This document shows, piece after piece, positions 1 to 8,008 of a stretch of 21,874 nt of DNA. Position numbers and translations under genes: made by a program. The notes beneath the pieces are model-generated. The model was not told where the DNA came from. It did not search any database and worked only from the letters and a program-made list of their open reading frames with translations. The DNA comes from Cryomorphaceae bacterium (lineage in GTDB: Bacteria; Bacteroidota; Bacteroidia; Flavobacteriales; BACL11), in assembly GCA_949511925.1 (NCBI GenBank), contig CATEYX010000135.1:1-21874 (forward strand). Direction: 5' to 3'. Positions within the stretch are counted from its first letter, which is position 1; each line of letters starts with the position of its first letter.

Positions 1-2015
1 GCTCTCTTTTTAAGAATACTCATTTTTAATTCAGCCAAAGCCTCTTCATCAGCAACTGCACCTGCTAGTATTGTTTCAAAAAGTTCTACTGATTCATTAA
101 AATTATCTGATAATCCGCTTAAAGTAACTTGAATCTTCTCAGCACTACAATTTACTGAAAGCTCACAACCTAACTTATAAAACTCTTCTTCTTTTTGAGC
201 AGGAGACATTTCAGCTGTTCCTAAATATTTTAAATAATCAACTGCTAATTTTAACCTGTTGTCATGGTCATTCCCCATATCTAAGATATAGTTCAATTTG
301 AATCTTTCGTTTTCAGTATTCTCTTTATAGATTAATGAAACATCACCTAAAGTAGTTTTTTCAATATCATTTTCAAAATCTAAGAAAACTGGCTCAATAT
401 CAGCCACCTCTTCAGCTAATAAATTCACTAAAAATTCCGATTGATCCTCACGATTAACCGATACTGGAGTGATTGCTGGCTTAGTTACTTTCAATACTGA
501 ATTATCCTCACCGTTTCTTTTATAAACGACTATATAATTATCCGCATACTTTGCATTTGCAAAATCAATAATCTCTTGCTTAGTTACTTTCCCTAACTCA
601 TCCATTTCATTCTGATGATCCTCCCAAGACATTCCCAAAGTAAAAGCATCAATAAATTCGTTTGCTCTACCACTATTACTTTCTAACTTCTTAAGTTGAT
701 TTAATTTCAAGTCAGAAATAATAGCACCCACCAACCAATCAGGGAAATTTCCAGCTTTAACTTCTTCAATTTGTGCTAACAATAAATCCTTCACTTGTTC
801 TAAAGTTTGCCCTTGTTTTGGACTACCATAAAAACCATGCATAGAATAATCTTCTAAAACATAAGGAAAACAACCACCACCAATTAATTCTTGTGCTTGA
901 TTTAAGTTCAAATCAATAAGGCCTGCTGCCGAATTAGAAAGTACCATATCCACCATAGTCAACATTTTAGCATCTTCAGTATTCGCTCCTTCAAATCGAA
1001 AGCCTAAATATAAACGTTCTGCTTCTGGCCCATACACTTCAGTGTAAACTGGTGCCGTAATTGGCGCTTCTTGAATCACCTCAAAAGTAGGATCATCTTT
1101 TCTTTCAAAAGTTCCCCAATATTTATTAATCAAAATAATTGTTTCATCATAATCAAAATCACCTGACATACAAATTGCCATATTATTTGGCACATAGTAT
1201 TTATTAAAATACTTTCTGATTTCAGTTAGAGAAGGATTCTTTAAATGCTCAATTGTACCAATTGTAGTTTGTTGTCCGTACTGGTGCGTTGGAAACAAAC
1301 CATCAAAAAGAGCTTCAAACATTTTACTTCCATCTCTATCTAGAGACATATTCTTTTCTTCATAAACAGCTTCTAGTTCAGTATGGAATAATCTAAAAAC
1401 AGGATAACGAAAACGCTCAACTTCTAACTTTAACCATTTCTCAATTTGGTTAGACGGGATATCATTAATATAAACTGTTTTCTCATTAGAAGTGTAAGCA
1501 TTGGTTCCTTTAGCTCCTAAACCACTTACCATCTTATCATACTCGTTAGCAATAGCAAATTTTGCAGCCTCACCGGAAACAGAATCAATTTGTCTCCATA
1601 CTCTTTCTCTATTATCAGTATCATCCATATCAATAGTACGATACTCTTCATAAAGCGCTTCAATCTTGTCCAACATTGGTGCTTCTTTCTCAAAATCTAA
1701 AGAACCATAAATATCAGTACCTTTAAATAACATATGCTCCAAATAATGTGCCAAACCTGTTGCATCAGCAGGATCGTTTTTACTTCCAGCACGAATAGCA
1801 ATATTTGTCTGTACTCTAGGCGCATCAGCATAAGCTGTCAAATACACTTTAAGACCATTATCTAAGGTATATATTCTTGCATTTAACGGATCATTGGCGG
1901 CCGTTTCATAATTATTTTCAATTTTATTCATTTGTTCTTTTGCATTTATTGCGAAATAGATTCCTGCTACTACTATTAGCACAATGGTTAAAATTTGTTT
2001 TGGTTTCATATTCAT
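1..2015 (-). CDS. M16 family (insulinase-like) zinc metallopeptidase, C-terminus cut off
   Basis: Partial gene: about 671 residues are visible and the frame is still open at the left edge. A zinc peptidase acting on peptides or small proteins in the cell envelope. Residues 7-23 form a hydrophobic signal or anchor segment (QILTIVLIVVAGIYFAI). The inverted zinc motif HxxEH is HYLEH at residues 90-94, with His90 and His94 as ligands and Glu93 catalytic. The third ligand is expected in VYEEKN near residues 217-222. The roughly 125-residue spacing reflects a helical insertion that I recall from the long Bacteroidota/proteobacterial M16 proteins. Members of that group have two M16 repeats and often exceed 900 residues, so perhaps a third is missing here. 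Two in-frame ATGs (2015 and 2009) are possible starts, and no Shine-Dalgarno is visible. It starts 10 bp after dnaX, so it is probably cotranscribed with it. Family call firm; substrate unknown. Confidence 0.9.
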   Translation of the reverse strand, partial: MNMKPKQILTIVLIVVAGIYFAINAKEQMNKIENNYETAANDPLNARIYTLDNGLKVYLTAYADAPRVQTNIAIRAGSKNDPADATGLAHYLEHMLFKGTDIYGSLDFEKEAPMLDKIEALYEEYRTIDMDDTDNRERVWRQIDSVSGEAAKFAIANEYDKMVSGLGAKGTNAYTSNEKTVYINDIPSNQIEKWLKLEVERFRYPVFRLFHTELEAVYEEKNMSLDRDGSKMFEALFDGLFPTHQYGQQTTIGTIEHLKNPSLTEIRKYFNKYYVPNNMAICMSGDFDYDETIILINKYWGTFERKDDPTFEVIQEAPITAPVYTEVYGPEAERLYLGFRFEGANTEDAKMLTMVDMVLSNSAAGLIDLNLNQAQELIGGGCFPYVLEDYSMHGFYGSPKQGQTLEQVKDLLLAQIEEVKAGNFPDWLVGAIISDLKLNQLKKLESNSGRANEFIDAFTLGMSWEDHQNEMDELGKVTKQEIIDFANAKYADNYIVVYKRNGEDNSVLKVTKPAITPVSVNREDQSEFLVNLLAEEVADIEPVFLDFENDIEKTTLGDVSLIYKENTENERFKLNYILDMGNDHDNRLKLAVDYLKYLGTAEMSPAQKEEEFYKLGCELSVNCSAEKIQVTLSGLSDNFNESVELFETILAGAVADEEALAELKMSILKKR

Positions 2016-2025
2016 TTATTTTCTG

Positions 2026-3786
2026 TTAATAATCAGGATCAAGTCCTAGTTTTATTCTTAAAGTTTCCAAATGAGGATTTTGATCCATCATTTTGGCAAA
2101 TTTATCTTTATTTGTATAAGGAATATTACTTTTCCCTCCTTTAATTACCTTAGTTGTTATTTCAATATAATCATTTTCTAATTTATTTCTTAGAAACTCC
2201 AAAATCATATATTTCTCTTCTAGTAACATTTCAACTTGCGAATGATTACTTAAAGGTAATTCAATTACATGATTATCTTTTAATACTGGCAGAAAAACAC
2301 CCAATGTAATTCCTAAATTAGATTTTCCCTTTTGTTTTACAAATGCAATTACCTCCTTCCAGCTTTCTAGCATTCTTGTTGCTAAAAAATCATTATTTCT
2401 TAGTTTTGAAATATCAATTTCTTCTTCAACAACTTTCTTCTCATTCATCTGCTTAAAAGCTGCAGTTATGGATATAGTTTTAGACTTCTTTTTGGTCGAT
2501 AAAGAAATTCTTGGAATTGATTTAGGAGTAATATCCGCTACTTCACTATTACTTTCAATTTCTGGTTTTTTGTTACTTTCAGTTGTTTTTTCTATTTTTT
2601 TATCAGTTTTAGTTACTTTTTCAACAGAAACCTGCTTTTTTTCGTCATTTAAAGTAACTACGAAACTTTTAGGGCTTTTTTTTTCAGCCATTTGATGTCC
2701 TATTGATGAAATTCGCATTAACGATAACTCAACTAATAGTCGTTTATTGTTTGATTCTTTGTACTGAACATCACATTTATTACATAAACTTAAAGCAGGA
2801 ATTAAAAAGCTTAACTCACACGACTTTGACTGTTCAAGATACCTTTGCTGTAAAGCTTCCCCTTTTTCTAATAACTGAAGTGTACTTTCATCCTTAGCAA
2901 CAAGAATATCTCTTAAATGCTCGGACAAACCAATAATAAAATGATGCCCATCAAACCCATTGTCAAGTATTTCATTGAATAAAAGTAAAAGTGCATTAAT
3001 ATCGTTCTTTAAAAGTGCAGCAGTAACTTTAAAATAATATTCATAATCCAAGATATTCAAATGCTCAATTACACCTTGATAAGTAAGTTCTTTTTCCGAA
3101 AAACTAATCAATCTATCAAAGAGTGATAAAGAATCACGTAATGAACCGTCTGATTTTTGAGCAATTAAATGAAGAGCTTCTTTCTCAGCTGCAATCCCTT
3201 CACTTTTAGCAACAAAATCTAAGTGATTAGAAATATCATTAATCCCAACTCTTTTAAAATCAAAAATTTGACACCTTGATAAAATAGTTGGAATGATTTT
3301 ATGTTTTTCAGTAGTTGCTAAAATAAACTTAGCATGTTTTGGTGGCTCTTCTAAAGTTTTCAAAAAAGCATTAAATGCTTGAGTTGATAACATATGCACC
3401 TCATCAATAATATAAATATTATACTCTCCTACTTGAGGCGCAAAACGAACTTGATCCACTAATCTTCTTATATCATCAACAGAATTATTAGATGCAGCAT
3501 CAAGTTCATGTACGTTGAAAGAAGCATTTTCATTGAATGATTTGCAACTTACACATTTGTTACAAGCTTCAATATTCTCAGTTATATTTTCGCAATTGAT
3601 TGTCTTAGCTAAAATACGAGCACAAGATGTTTTACCTATACCTCTAGGACCACAAAACAAAAACGACTGAGCTAACTGATTGCTTTTAATCGCATTTTTT
3701 AAAGTGGAAGTGATTGAGGTTTGACCTACAACAGCATTAAAAGTTGAAGGCCTATATTTCCTAGCGGATACGATAAAATCACTCAT
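2026..3786 (-). CDS. dnaX: DNA polymerase III subunit tau (and possibly gamma)
   Basis: Clamp-loader ATPase of the replicative polymerase, 586 residues. The N-terminus SARKYRPSTFNAVVGQ is typical of DnaX. Walker A is GPRGIGKT at residues 46-53. A zinc module uses Cys65, Cys75, Cys78 and Cys81. Walker B is IYIIDEVH at 124-131, and SRC at 170-172 carries the arginine finger. Core domains I-III end near residue 365. A Lys/Glu-rich linker follows (about 367-450), then a C-terminal tau-type domain (about 460-586). At the core/linker junction lie an A9 run (codons 368-371) and an exact A AAA AAG heptamer (codons 382-384). A -1 shift at either would give a gamma-like product of about 372 or 388 residues (see findings). 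A Bacteroidota-type promoter lies just upstream, and the M16 peptidase gene follows after 10 bp. Confidence 0.97.
   Translation of the reverse strand: MSDFIVSARKYRPSTFNAVVGQTSITSTLKNAIKSNQLAQSFLFCGPRGIGKTSCARILAKTINCENITENIEACNKCVSCKSFNENASFNVHELDAASNNSVDDIRRLVDQVRFAPQVGEYNIYIIDEVHMLSTQAFNAFLKTLEEPPKHAKFILATTEKHKIIPTILSRCQIFDFKRVGINDISNHLDFVAKSEGIAAEKEALHLIAQKSDGSLRDSLSLFDRLISFSEKELTYQGVIEHLNILDYEYYFKVTAALLKNDINALLLLFNEILDNGFDGHHFIIGLSEHLRDILVAKDESTLQLLEKGEALQQRYLEQSKSCELSFLIPALSLCNKCDVQYKESNNKRLLVELSLMRISSIGHQMAEKKSPKSFVVTLNDEKKQVSVEKVTKTDKKIEKTTESNKKPEIESNSEVADITPKSIPRISLSTKKKSKTISITAAFKQMNEKKVVEEEIDISKLRNNDFLATRMLESWKEVIAFVKQKGKSNLGITLGVFLPVLKDNHVIELPLSNHSQVEMLLEEKYMILEFLRNKLENDYIEITTKVIKGGKSNIPYTNKDKFAKMMDQNPHLETLRIKLGLDPDY
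2636..2642 (-). other. A AAA AAG heptamer in dnaX, candidate -1 frameshift site
   Basis: The codons GAA AAA AAG (residues 382-384) put the heptamer A AAA AAG in the X XXY YYZ phase used for programmed -1 frameshifting in E. coli dnaX. In the -1 frame translation continues GCA GGT TTC TGT TGA, stopping at 2621-2623 (a product of about 388 residues). I see no Shine-Dalgarno-like stimulator and no strong stem-loop downstream. The heptamer lies in a Lys-rich, AT-rich linker, so chance is a real alternative. Confidence 0.4.
2676..2684 (-). other. A9 homopolymer in dnaX, candidate slippage site
   Basis: On the coding strand the codons are GAA AAA AAA AGC (residues 368-371), giving nine consecutive A. 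A -1 shift, or one extra A in the transcript, reads AAG CCC TAA and stops two codons later (stop at 2669-2671). A +1 shift, or loss of one A, reads GCC CTA AAA GTT TCG TAG (stop at 2658-2660). Both outcomes give a protein ending just after clamp-loader domain III. An A9 run in Thermus thermophilus dnaX is known to make gamma by transcriptional slippage. Whether it works here is inference. Confidence 0.5.
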
Positions 3787-3811
3787 TTTATTAAATTTAA
3801 AATACGAAAGA

Positions 3812-3845
3812 CAAAACTAACATTTCTTACAAAATAGTAAGCAAA
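3812..3845 (-). promoter_or_regulatory. Predicted promoter of dnaX operon
   Basis: Reading the minus strand, TAGTTTTG (3819-3812) matches the Bacteroidota -7 consensus TAnnTTTG exactly. A TTTG at 3845-3842 can serve as the -33 element, with 22 bp between them. The -7 box lies about 25 bp before the dnaX ATG, predicting a short leader. Confidence 0.6.
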
Positions 3846-3898
3846 TATTTAATCAAATTAAAAAACTACTCTAATTATGTAGAATTAAATCTTTTTAC

Positions 3899-3906
3899 TA
3901 AATTTG
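3899..3906 (+). promoter_or_regulatory. Predicted -7 promoter element of rpsF operon
   Basis: TAAATTTG is an exact TAnnTTTG match, 35 bp upstream of the rpsF start. The predicted leader is about 30 nt and ends in an A-rich stretch (ACAAACAAAAG) before the ATG, with no Shine-Dalgarno. No clear -33 TTG is present; TATG at 3876-3879 is the nearest candidate. Confidence 0.6.
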
Positions 3907-3941
3907 CCGCCCGTAAAAATATTAACTAAAACAAACAAAAG

Positions 3942-4289
3942 ATGACTACTTACGAAACTGTTTTCATTATGAATCCCGTTTTATCTGAAGATCAGGTAAA
4001 GGAAACAGTAAAGAAATTTGTTGACCATATTAAGGCTAACAAAGGAAAAATTACCAATGAAGAAAATTGGGGATTGAAGAAATTAAAGTACACAATCCAA
4101 AAGAAAAAGACAGGTTTTTATTACCTAATTGAGTTTCAGGTGGATGGACAAGTTATTAACGACTTCGAAGTTGAGTTCAAAAGAGACGAGCGTGTTATCA
4201 GATGGCAAACAGTAAAATTAGAGAAATTTGCTTTAGCATATGCTGACAGAAGAAAAAAGAAATTAAGTACTAACGCAAAAACTGAATAA
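3942..4289 (+). CDS. rpsF: 30S ribosomal protein bS6
   Basis: Ribosomal protein of the small-subunit platform, where it pairs with bS18. The 115-residue product shows the family pattern: N-terminal TTYETVFIMNP strand, central NWGLKKLKYTIQKKKTGFYYLIEF, and the KRDERVIRWQTVKL strand before a basic tail. Length is normal. It is first in an rpsF-rpsR-rplI operon and is separated from rpsR by two bases. The usual S6:S18 autoregulatory leader hairpin was looked for and not seen; the predicted leader is too short. Confidence 0.98.
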   Translation: MTTYETVFIMNPVLSEDQVKETVKKFVDHIKANKGKITNEENWGLKKLKYTIQKKKTGFYYLIEFQVDGQVINDFEVEFKRDERVIRWQTVKLEKFALAYADRRKKKLSTNAKTE

Positions 4290-4291
4290 TC

Positions 4292-4561
4292 ATGGGAAAT
4301 AAAACAGATATAAAATACTTATCTCCAGTAGATATTGAATTAAGACAACAAAATAAATATTGCCGTTTCAAAAAAATGGGAATAGATTATATTGACTATA
4401 AAGATCCTGAATTTTTAATGCGTTTTTTGAATGAGCAAGGAAAAATTTTACCAAGAAGAATTACTGGTAACTCGTTAAAATTCCAAAGAAGATTAGCTGT
4501 ATCAGTAAAAAGAGCAAGACAAATCGCTCTTTTACCATATGTAGCTGATAATTTAAAATAA
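4292..4561 (+). CDS. rpsR: 30S ribosomal protein bS18
   Basis: Small-subunit protein of 89 residues that forms the platform heterodimer with bS6. The conserved block KYCRFKKMGIDYIDYKDPE is followed by FLNEQGKILPRRITGNSLK and the RRLAVSVKRARQIALLPYV signature. The single Cys after KY is typical of this phylum's bS18. It starts two bases after the rpsF stop with no Shine-Dalgarno, consistent with translational coupling. Confidence 0.98.
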   Translation: MGNKTDIKYLSPVDIELRQQNKYCRFKKMGIDYIDYKDPEFLMRFLNEQGKILPRRITGNSLKFQRRLAVSVKRARQIALLPYVADNLK

Positions 4562-4580
4562 TCATAAAACTTAAGTAAAC

Positions 4581-5024
4581 ATGGATATTATATTACAAGA
4601 AAATGTTGAGAAATTAGGTTTCAAGAATGAAATCGTCTCAGTAAAAAATGGTTACGGAAGAAACTTTCTTATCCCAAAGGGATTAGGAATTTTAGCTACT
4701 GAATCAGCCGTGAAAGTTTTAAACGAAAATTTAAAACAACAAGCGAAAAAAGAAGAAACTGAAATTACAAAAGCAAATAAAATTGCAGAAGCATTACCTA
4801 AATTAGAAATTATACTAAAAGGTAAAGTTGCTGATGGTGGAACTAAATTATTTGGTTCTATAAAAACAGCACAATTTACTGATGCTTTACAAGCATTAGG
4901 ACATACAATTGATGCAAGTTTTGTAAAACTTCCTAAAGTAAAAGAATTAGGTAAATATGAAGCAGAAGTAAGATTACACAGAATGGTCAGTGTAAATGTA
5001 GCTTATAGTGTTATTGCCGAATAA
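4581..5024 (+). CDS. rplI: 50S ribosomal protein bL9
   Basis: Large-subunit protein of 147 residues, third gene of the operon, 19 bp after rpsR. The N-terminal rRNA-binding domain carries the signature VKNGYGRNFLIPKGLGILAT (about residues 21-40). A long charged helix follows (about 45-75), then a C-terminal domain starting at the ILKGKVADGGTKLFGSI block. A rho-independent terminator follows 20 bp after the stop. Confidence 0.98.
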   Translation: MDIILQENVEKLGFKNEIVSVKNGYGRNFLIPKGLGILATESAVKVLNENLKQQAKKEETEITKANKIAEALPKLEIILKGKVADGGTKLFGSIKTAQFTDALQALGHTIDASFVKLPKVKELGKYEAEVRLHRMVSVNVAYSVIAE

Positions 5025-5044
5025 GTAAATTCAAACAAATAATT

Positions 5045-5074
5045 AAAAGCCGAACCTAACTGTTCGGCTTTTTT
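5045..5074 (+). terminator. Rho-independent terminator after rplI
   Basis: Perfect inverted repeat AAAAGCCGAAC / GTTCGGCTTTT with a 6-nt loop (5056-5061), running into a T tract on the plus strand. It ends the ribosomal operon. The left arm's A tract also makes it weakly bidirectional. Confidence 0.9.
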
Positions 5075-5137
5075 ATTTTCCAATTATAAGGGTTTAATAT
5101 CCACTCCTATTTTCAAGAGAAATAAATTGCAAATTAC

Positions 5138-5145
5138 TATATTTG
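5138..5145 (+). promoter_or_regulatory. Predicted -7 promoter element of acnB
   Basis: TATATTTG matches TAnnTTTG exactly and lies 43 bp before the chosen acnB ATG, downstream of the rplI terminator. No TTG at the right distance for -33 is evident. Confidence 0.6.
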
Positions 5146-5188
5146 CTGGACTATTATTAAACAAAATCTTCATTTATAGTATTTGATT

Positions 5189-7966
5189 ATGAACACGTAT
5201 AAAAACTACATTAATGAGATTAAAGAACGAAAATCTCTCAATCTTCACCCTAAACCAATTGAAAGTGCTAAACTGCTAAGTGAAATAATTGCGCAAATCA
5301 AAGATATTGATCACATTGATCGAAAAGAATCCATAACATTTTTAATCTACAATGTCACACCCGGAACTACAAGTGCAGCAGGAGTAAAAGCAAATTTTCT
5401 CAAGGAGATTATTTTGAGTAAATACTCTACAAAAGAAATTACCCCTGCTTTTGCATTCGAACTATTATCACACATGAAGGGAGGTCCATCAGTCAGAATT
5501 TTACTTGACTTAGCTTTAGACAATAACAAGGAGATTGCTAAACAGGCAGCAAATGTTCTAAAAACACAGGTCTTCTTGTATGATGCTGATACAGATAGAC
5601 TTAAAAAAGCTTATAGCAACGGAAATAAGATTGCGAATGATATTTTAAAGAGTTATGCAAAAGCTGAATTCTTTACTAAACTTCCAGAAATAGATGAAGA
5701 AATTAACATTGTAACTTATGTTGCAGGAGAAGGAGACATTTCTACAGACTTACTTTCTCCAGGAGGTGACGCTCACTCTAGATCTGACAGAGAGCTTCAC
5801 GGAAAATGTATGTTTGAACACGATATTAATCAACAGAATGAACTTTTAACTATACAAAAAAAACATCCTAATAAGATAGTTATGTTAATTGCGGAAAAAG
5901 GAACTATGGGAGTTGGCTCATCTAGAATGTCTGGAATAAATAATGTGTCATTATGGATTGGCAAACAGGCAAGTCCTTATGTTCCATTTATCAACATTGC
6001 TCCTGTTGTAGCAGGAACAAATGGAATTTCTCCAATTTTTTTAACAACAGTTGGTGTTACAGGAGGAATTGGTCTTGACCTTAAAAATTGGGTTAAGAAA
6101 AAAGATTTTAAAGGAAATACAGTTATCAATAAGGATGGAGATCCTGTTCTTGAAGAAGTATACTCAGTTAAAACAGGAACAGTTCTTACAATAAACACAA
6201 AAAAGAAGAAATTATATAAAGCAGACAAGGAACTAAGCGATATTTCTGCTTCATTTACTCCTCAGAAAATGGAATTCATGAGAGCAGGAGGCTCCTACGC
6301 TATAGTATTTGGCAAAAAATTACAAACATTTGCAGCAAAAACTTTAGACATTGATATTCCAAAAGTTTTTGCGCCATCAAAAGAGATTTCTCATAAAGAC
6401 CAAGGTCTAACTGCAGCAGAAAAAATATTTAACAAGAATGCGGTTGGGACAACGCCAGGAAAGATTCTACATGCGGGTTCTTATGTTAGAACTGAGGTAA
6501 ACATTATAGGCTCACAAGATACGACTGGACTTATGACATCTCAAGAACTAGAAGCGATGGCTGCTACTACCATATCTCCTATTGTAGACGGAGCTTATCA
6601 ATCTGGCTGTCACACTGCAGCTGTATGGGATAAAAATGCGCAAGCAAACATCCCTAGACTTATGAAATTTATGAATGACTTTGGCCTTATTACTGCCCGT
6701 GATCCTCATGGCAAATATCATGCCATGACAGACGTAATTCACAAGGTACTAAACGATATTACTGTTGATGATTGGGCAATTATAATTGGCGGGGACTCAC
6801 ATACAAGAATGTCTAAGGGAATAGCATTTGGTGCAGATTCAGGCACAGTTGCTTTAGCCCTAGCAACAGGTGAAGCATCAATGCCTATTCCTGAATCTGT
6901 AAAAGTTACTTTTAAGGGAGAAATGATGAAACATATGGATTTTCGTGATGTAGTACATGCTACTCAATCTCAAATGCTTGATAAGTATAGCGGAGAAAAT
7001 GTTTTTCAAGGAAGAATTATTGAAGTTCATATTGGGACACTTCAAGCAGATAAAGCATTTACATTTACTGATTGGACAGCAGAAATGAAAGCAAAAGCAT
7101 CTATTTGCATTTCTGAGGACGAAACATTAATTGAATCATTAAATATTGCGAAAGGGAGAATTGAAATAATGATTAATAAGGGAATGGATAATAATAAAAA
7201 AGTTCTTCAAGGCCTTATAGACATAGCAAACAAGAGAATTTCTGAGATTAAATCTGGTGAAAAGCCAGCATTAAAACCTGATTCAAATGCAAAATATTTT
7301 GCTGAATTTGAAGTAGATTTGGATATCATTTCTCAACCAATGATAGCCGATCCTGATGTTAACAATAAAGATGTTTCTAAGAGATATACACACGACACAA
7401 TTAGACCTCTATCTTTCTATCAAGGAGAAAAGAAAATAGATCTTGGTTTTGTCGGATCATGTATGGTTCACAAAGGCGATCTAAAAATTCTTGCTCAGAT
7501 GCTTAAAAATCTAGAGAAAATTAATGGTGAAATTAAATTTAACGCACCTCTAATAGTAGCCGCTCCAACTTATAATATAATTGACGAACTTAAAATAGAA
7601 GGGGACTGGGATGTCTTGCAAAAATATTCTGGTTTTGAATTTAATGATAATGCTCCGAAAAATTCTGCTCGTTTAGAATATGAAAACATGATGTATCTTG
7701 AGAGACCAGGATGCAACCTATGCATGGGAAATCAAGAGAAAGCTGAAAAAGGAGATACAGTTATTGCTACTTCTACCCGCCTTTTTAAAGGGCGTGTTGT
7801 GGCAGATTCAGATCGAAAAAAAGGCGAGTCATTACTCGCTTCTACTCCTGTAGTTGTTCTTTCTGCAATTCTTGGAAGAACACCTACAATGGAAGAATAC
7901 GAAAGTGCAGTTTCAGGTATTAATCTAACTAAATTTAGGCCACCAGTAAAGAGTTTATGTTCTTAA
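5189..7966 (+). CDS. acnB: Aconitate hydratase B (bifunctional, 2-methylisocitrate dehydratase type)
   Basis: TCA-cycle enzyme converting citrate to isocitrate through a [4Fe-4S] cluster; AcnB proteins can also dehydrate 2-methylisocitrate. The 925-residue product has a HEAT-like N-terminal domain, a swivel domain, then the catalytic core. Cluster ligands are Cys758 (GSCMVHKGD) and Cys842/Cys845 (GCNLCMGNQEKA). The substrate region GGDSHTRMSKG and the block DLLSPGGDAHSRSDRE are also clear. ATG at 5189 is preferred over the in-frame TTG at 5183, two codons earlier. E. coli AcnB is shorter (865 residues, as I recall); part of the excess is an insert between the cluster cysteines, spaced 84 residues apart here against about 59 there. 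Single-gene unit with its own promoter; it converges on the SulP gene with a 42-bp gap and no obvious terminator. Confidence 0.97.
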   Translation: MNTYKNYINEIKERKSLNLHPKPIESAKLLSEIIAQIKDIDHIDRKESITFLIYNVTPGTTSAAGVKANFLKEIILSKYSTKEITPAFAFELLSHMKGGPSVRILLDLALDNNKEIAKQAANVLKTQVFLYDADTDRLKKAYSNGNKIANDILKSYAKAEFFTKLPEIDEEINIVTYVAGEGDISTDLLSPGGDAHSRSDRELHGKCMFEHDINQQNELLTIQKKHPNKIVMLIAEKGTMGVGSSRMSGINNVSLWIGKQASPYVPFINIAPVVAGTNGISPIFLTTVGVTGGIGLDLKNWVKKKDFKGNTVINKDGDPVLEEVYSVKTGTVLTINTKKKKLYKADKELSDISASFTPQKMEFMRAGGSYAIVFGKKLQTFAAKTLDIDIPKVFAPSKEISHKDQGLTAAEKIFNKNAVGTTPGKILHAGSYVRTEVNIIGSQDTTGLMTSQELEAMAATTISPIVDGAYQSGCHTAAVWDKNAQANIPRLMKFMNDFGLITARDPHGKYHAMTDVIHKVLNDITVDDWAIIIGGDSHTRMSKGIAFGADSGTVALALATGEASMPIPESVKVTFKGEMMKHMDFRDVVHATQSQMLDKYSGENVFQGRIIEVHIGTLQADKAFTFTDWTAEMKAKASICISEDETLIESLNIAKGRIEIMINKGMDNNKKVLQGLIDIANKRISEIKSGEKPALKPDSNAKYFAEFEVDLDIISQPMIADPDVNNKDVSKRYTHDTIRPLSFYQGEKKIDLGFVGSCMVHKGDLKILAQMLKNLEKINGEIKFNAPLIVAAPTYNIIDELKIEGDWDVLQKYSGFEFNDNAPKNSARLEYENMMYLERPGCNLCMGNQEKAEKGDTVIATSTRLFKGRVVADSDRKKGESLLASTPVVVLSAILGRTPTMEEYESAVSGINLTKFRPPVKSLCS

Positions 7967-8008
7967 AGATAATAATTATCGAAACAATAAAACTAGATAA
8001 AAATTAGA

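Noticed and set aside
3907..3941. Possible S6:S18 autoregulatory leader RNA before rpsF (GCCGCCCG in the leader).
   Set aside because: The predicted leader is about 30 nt, lacks a hairpin, and the CCG alone is too weak.
5183..5188. TTG start for acnB two codons upstream of the ATG.
   Set aside because: ATG 5189 is the better codon and the two added residues add no conserved sequence.
7967..8008. Terminator between convergent acnB and SulP (GATAA-TAA-TTATC at 7968-7980).
   Set aside because: Five AT-rich pairs with no T tract; not convincing in either direction.
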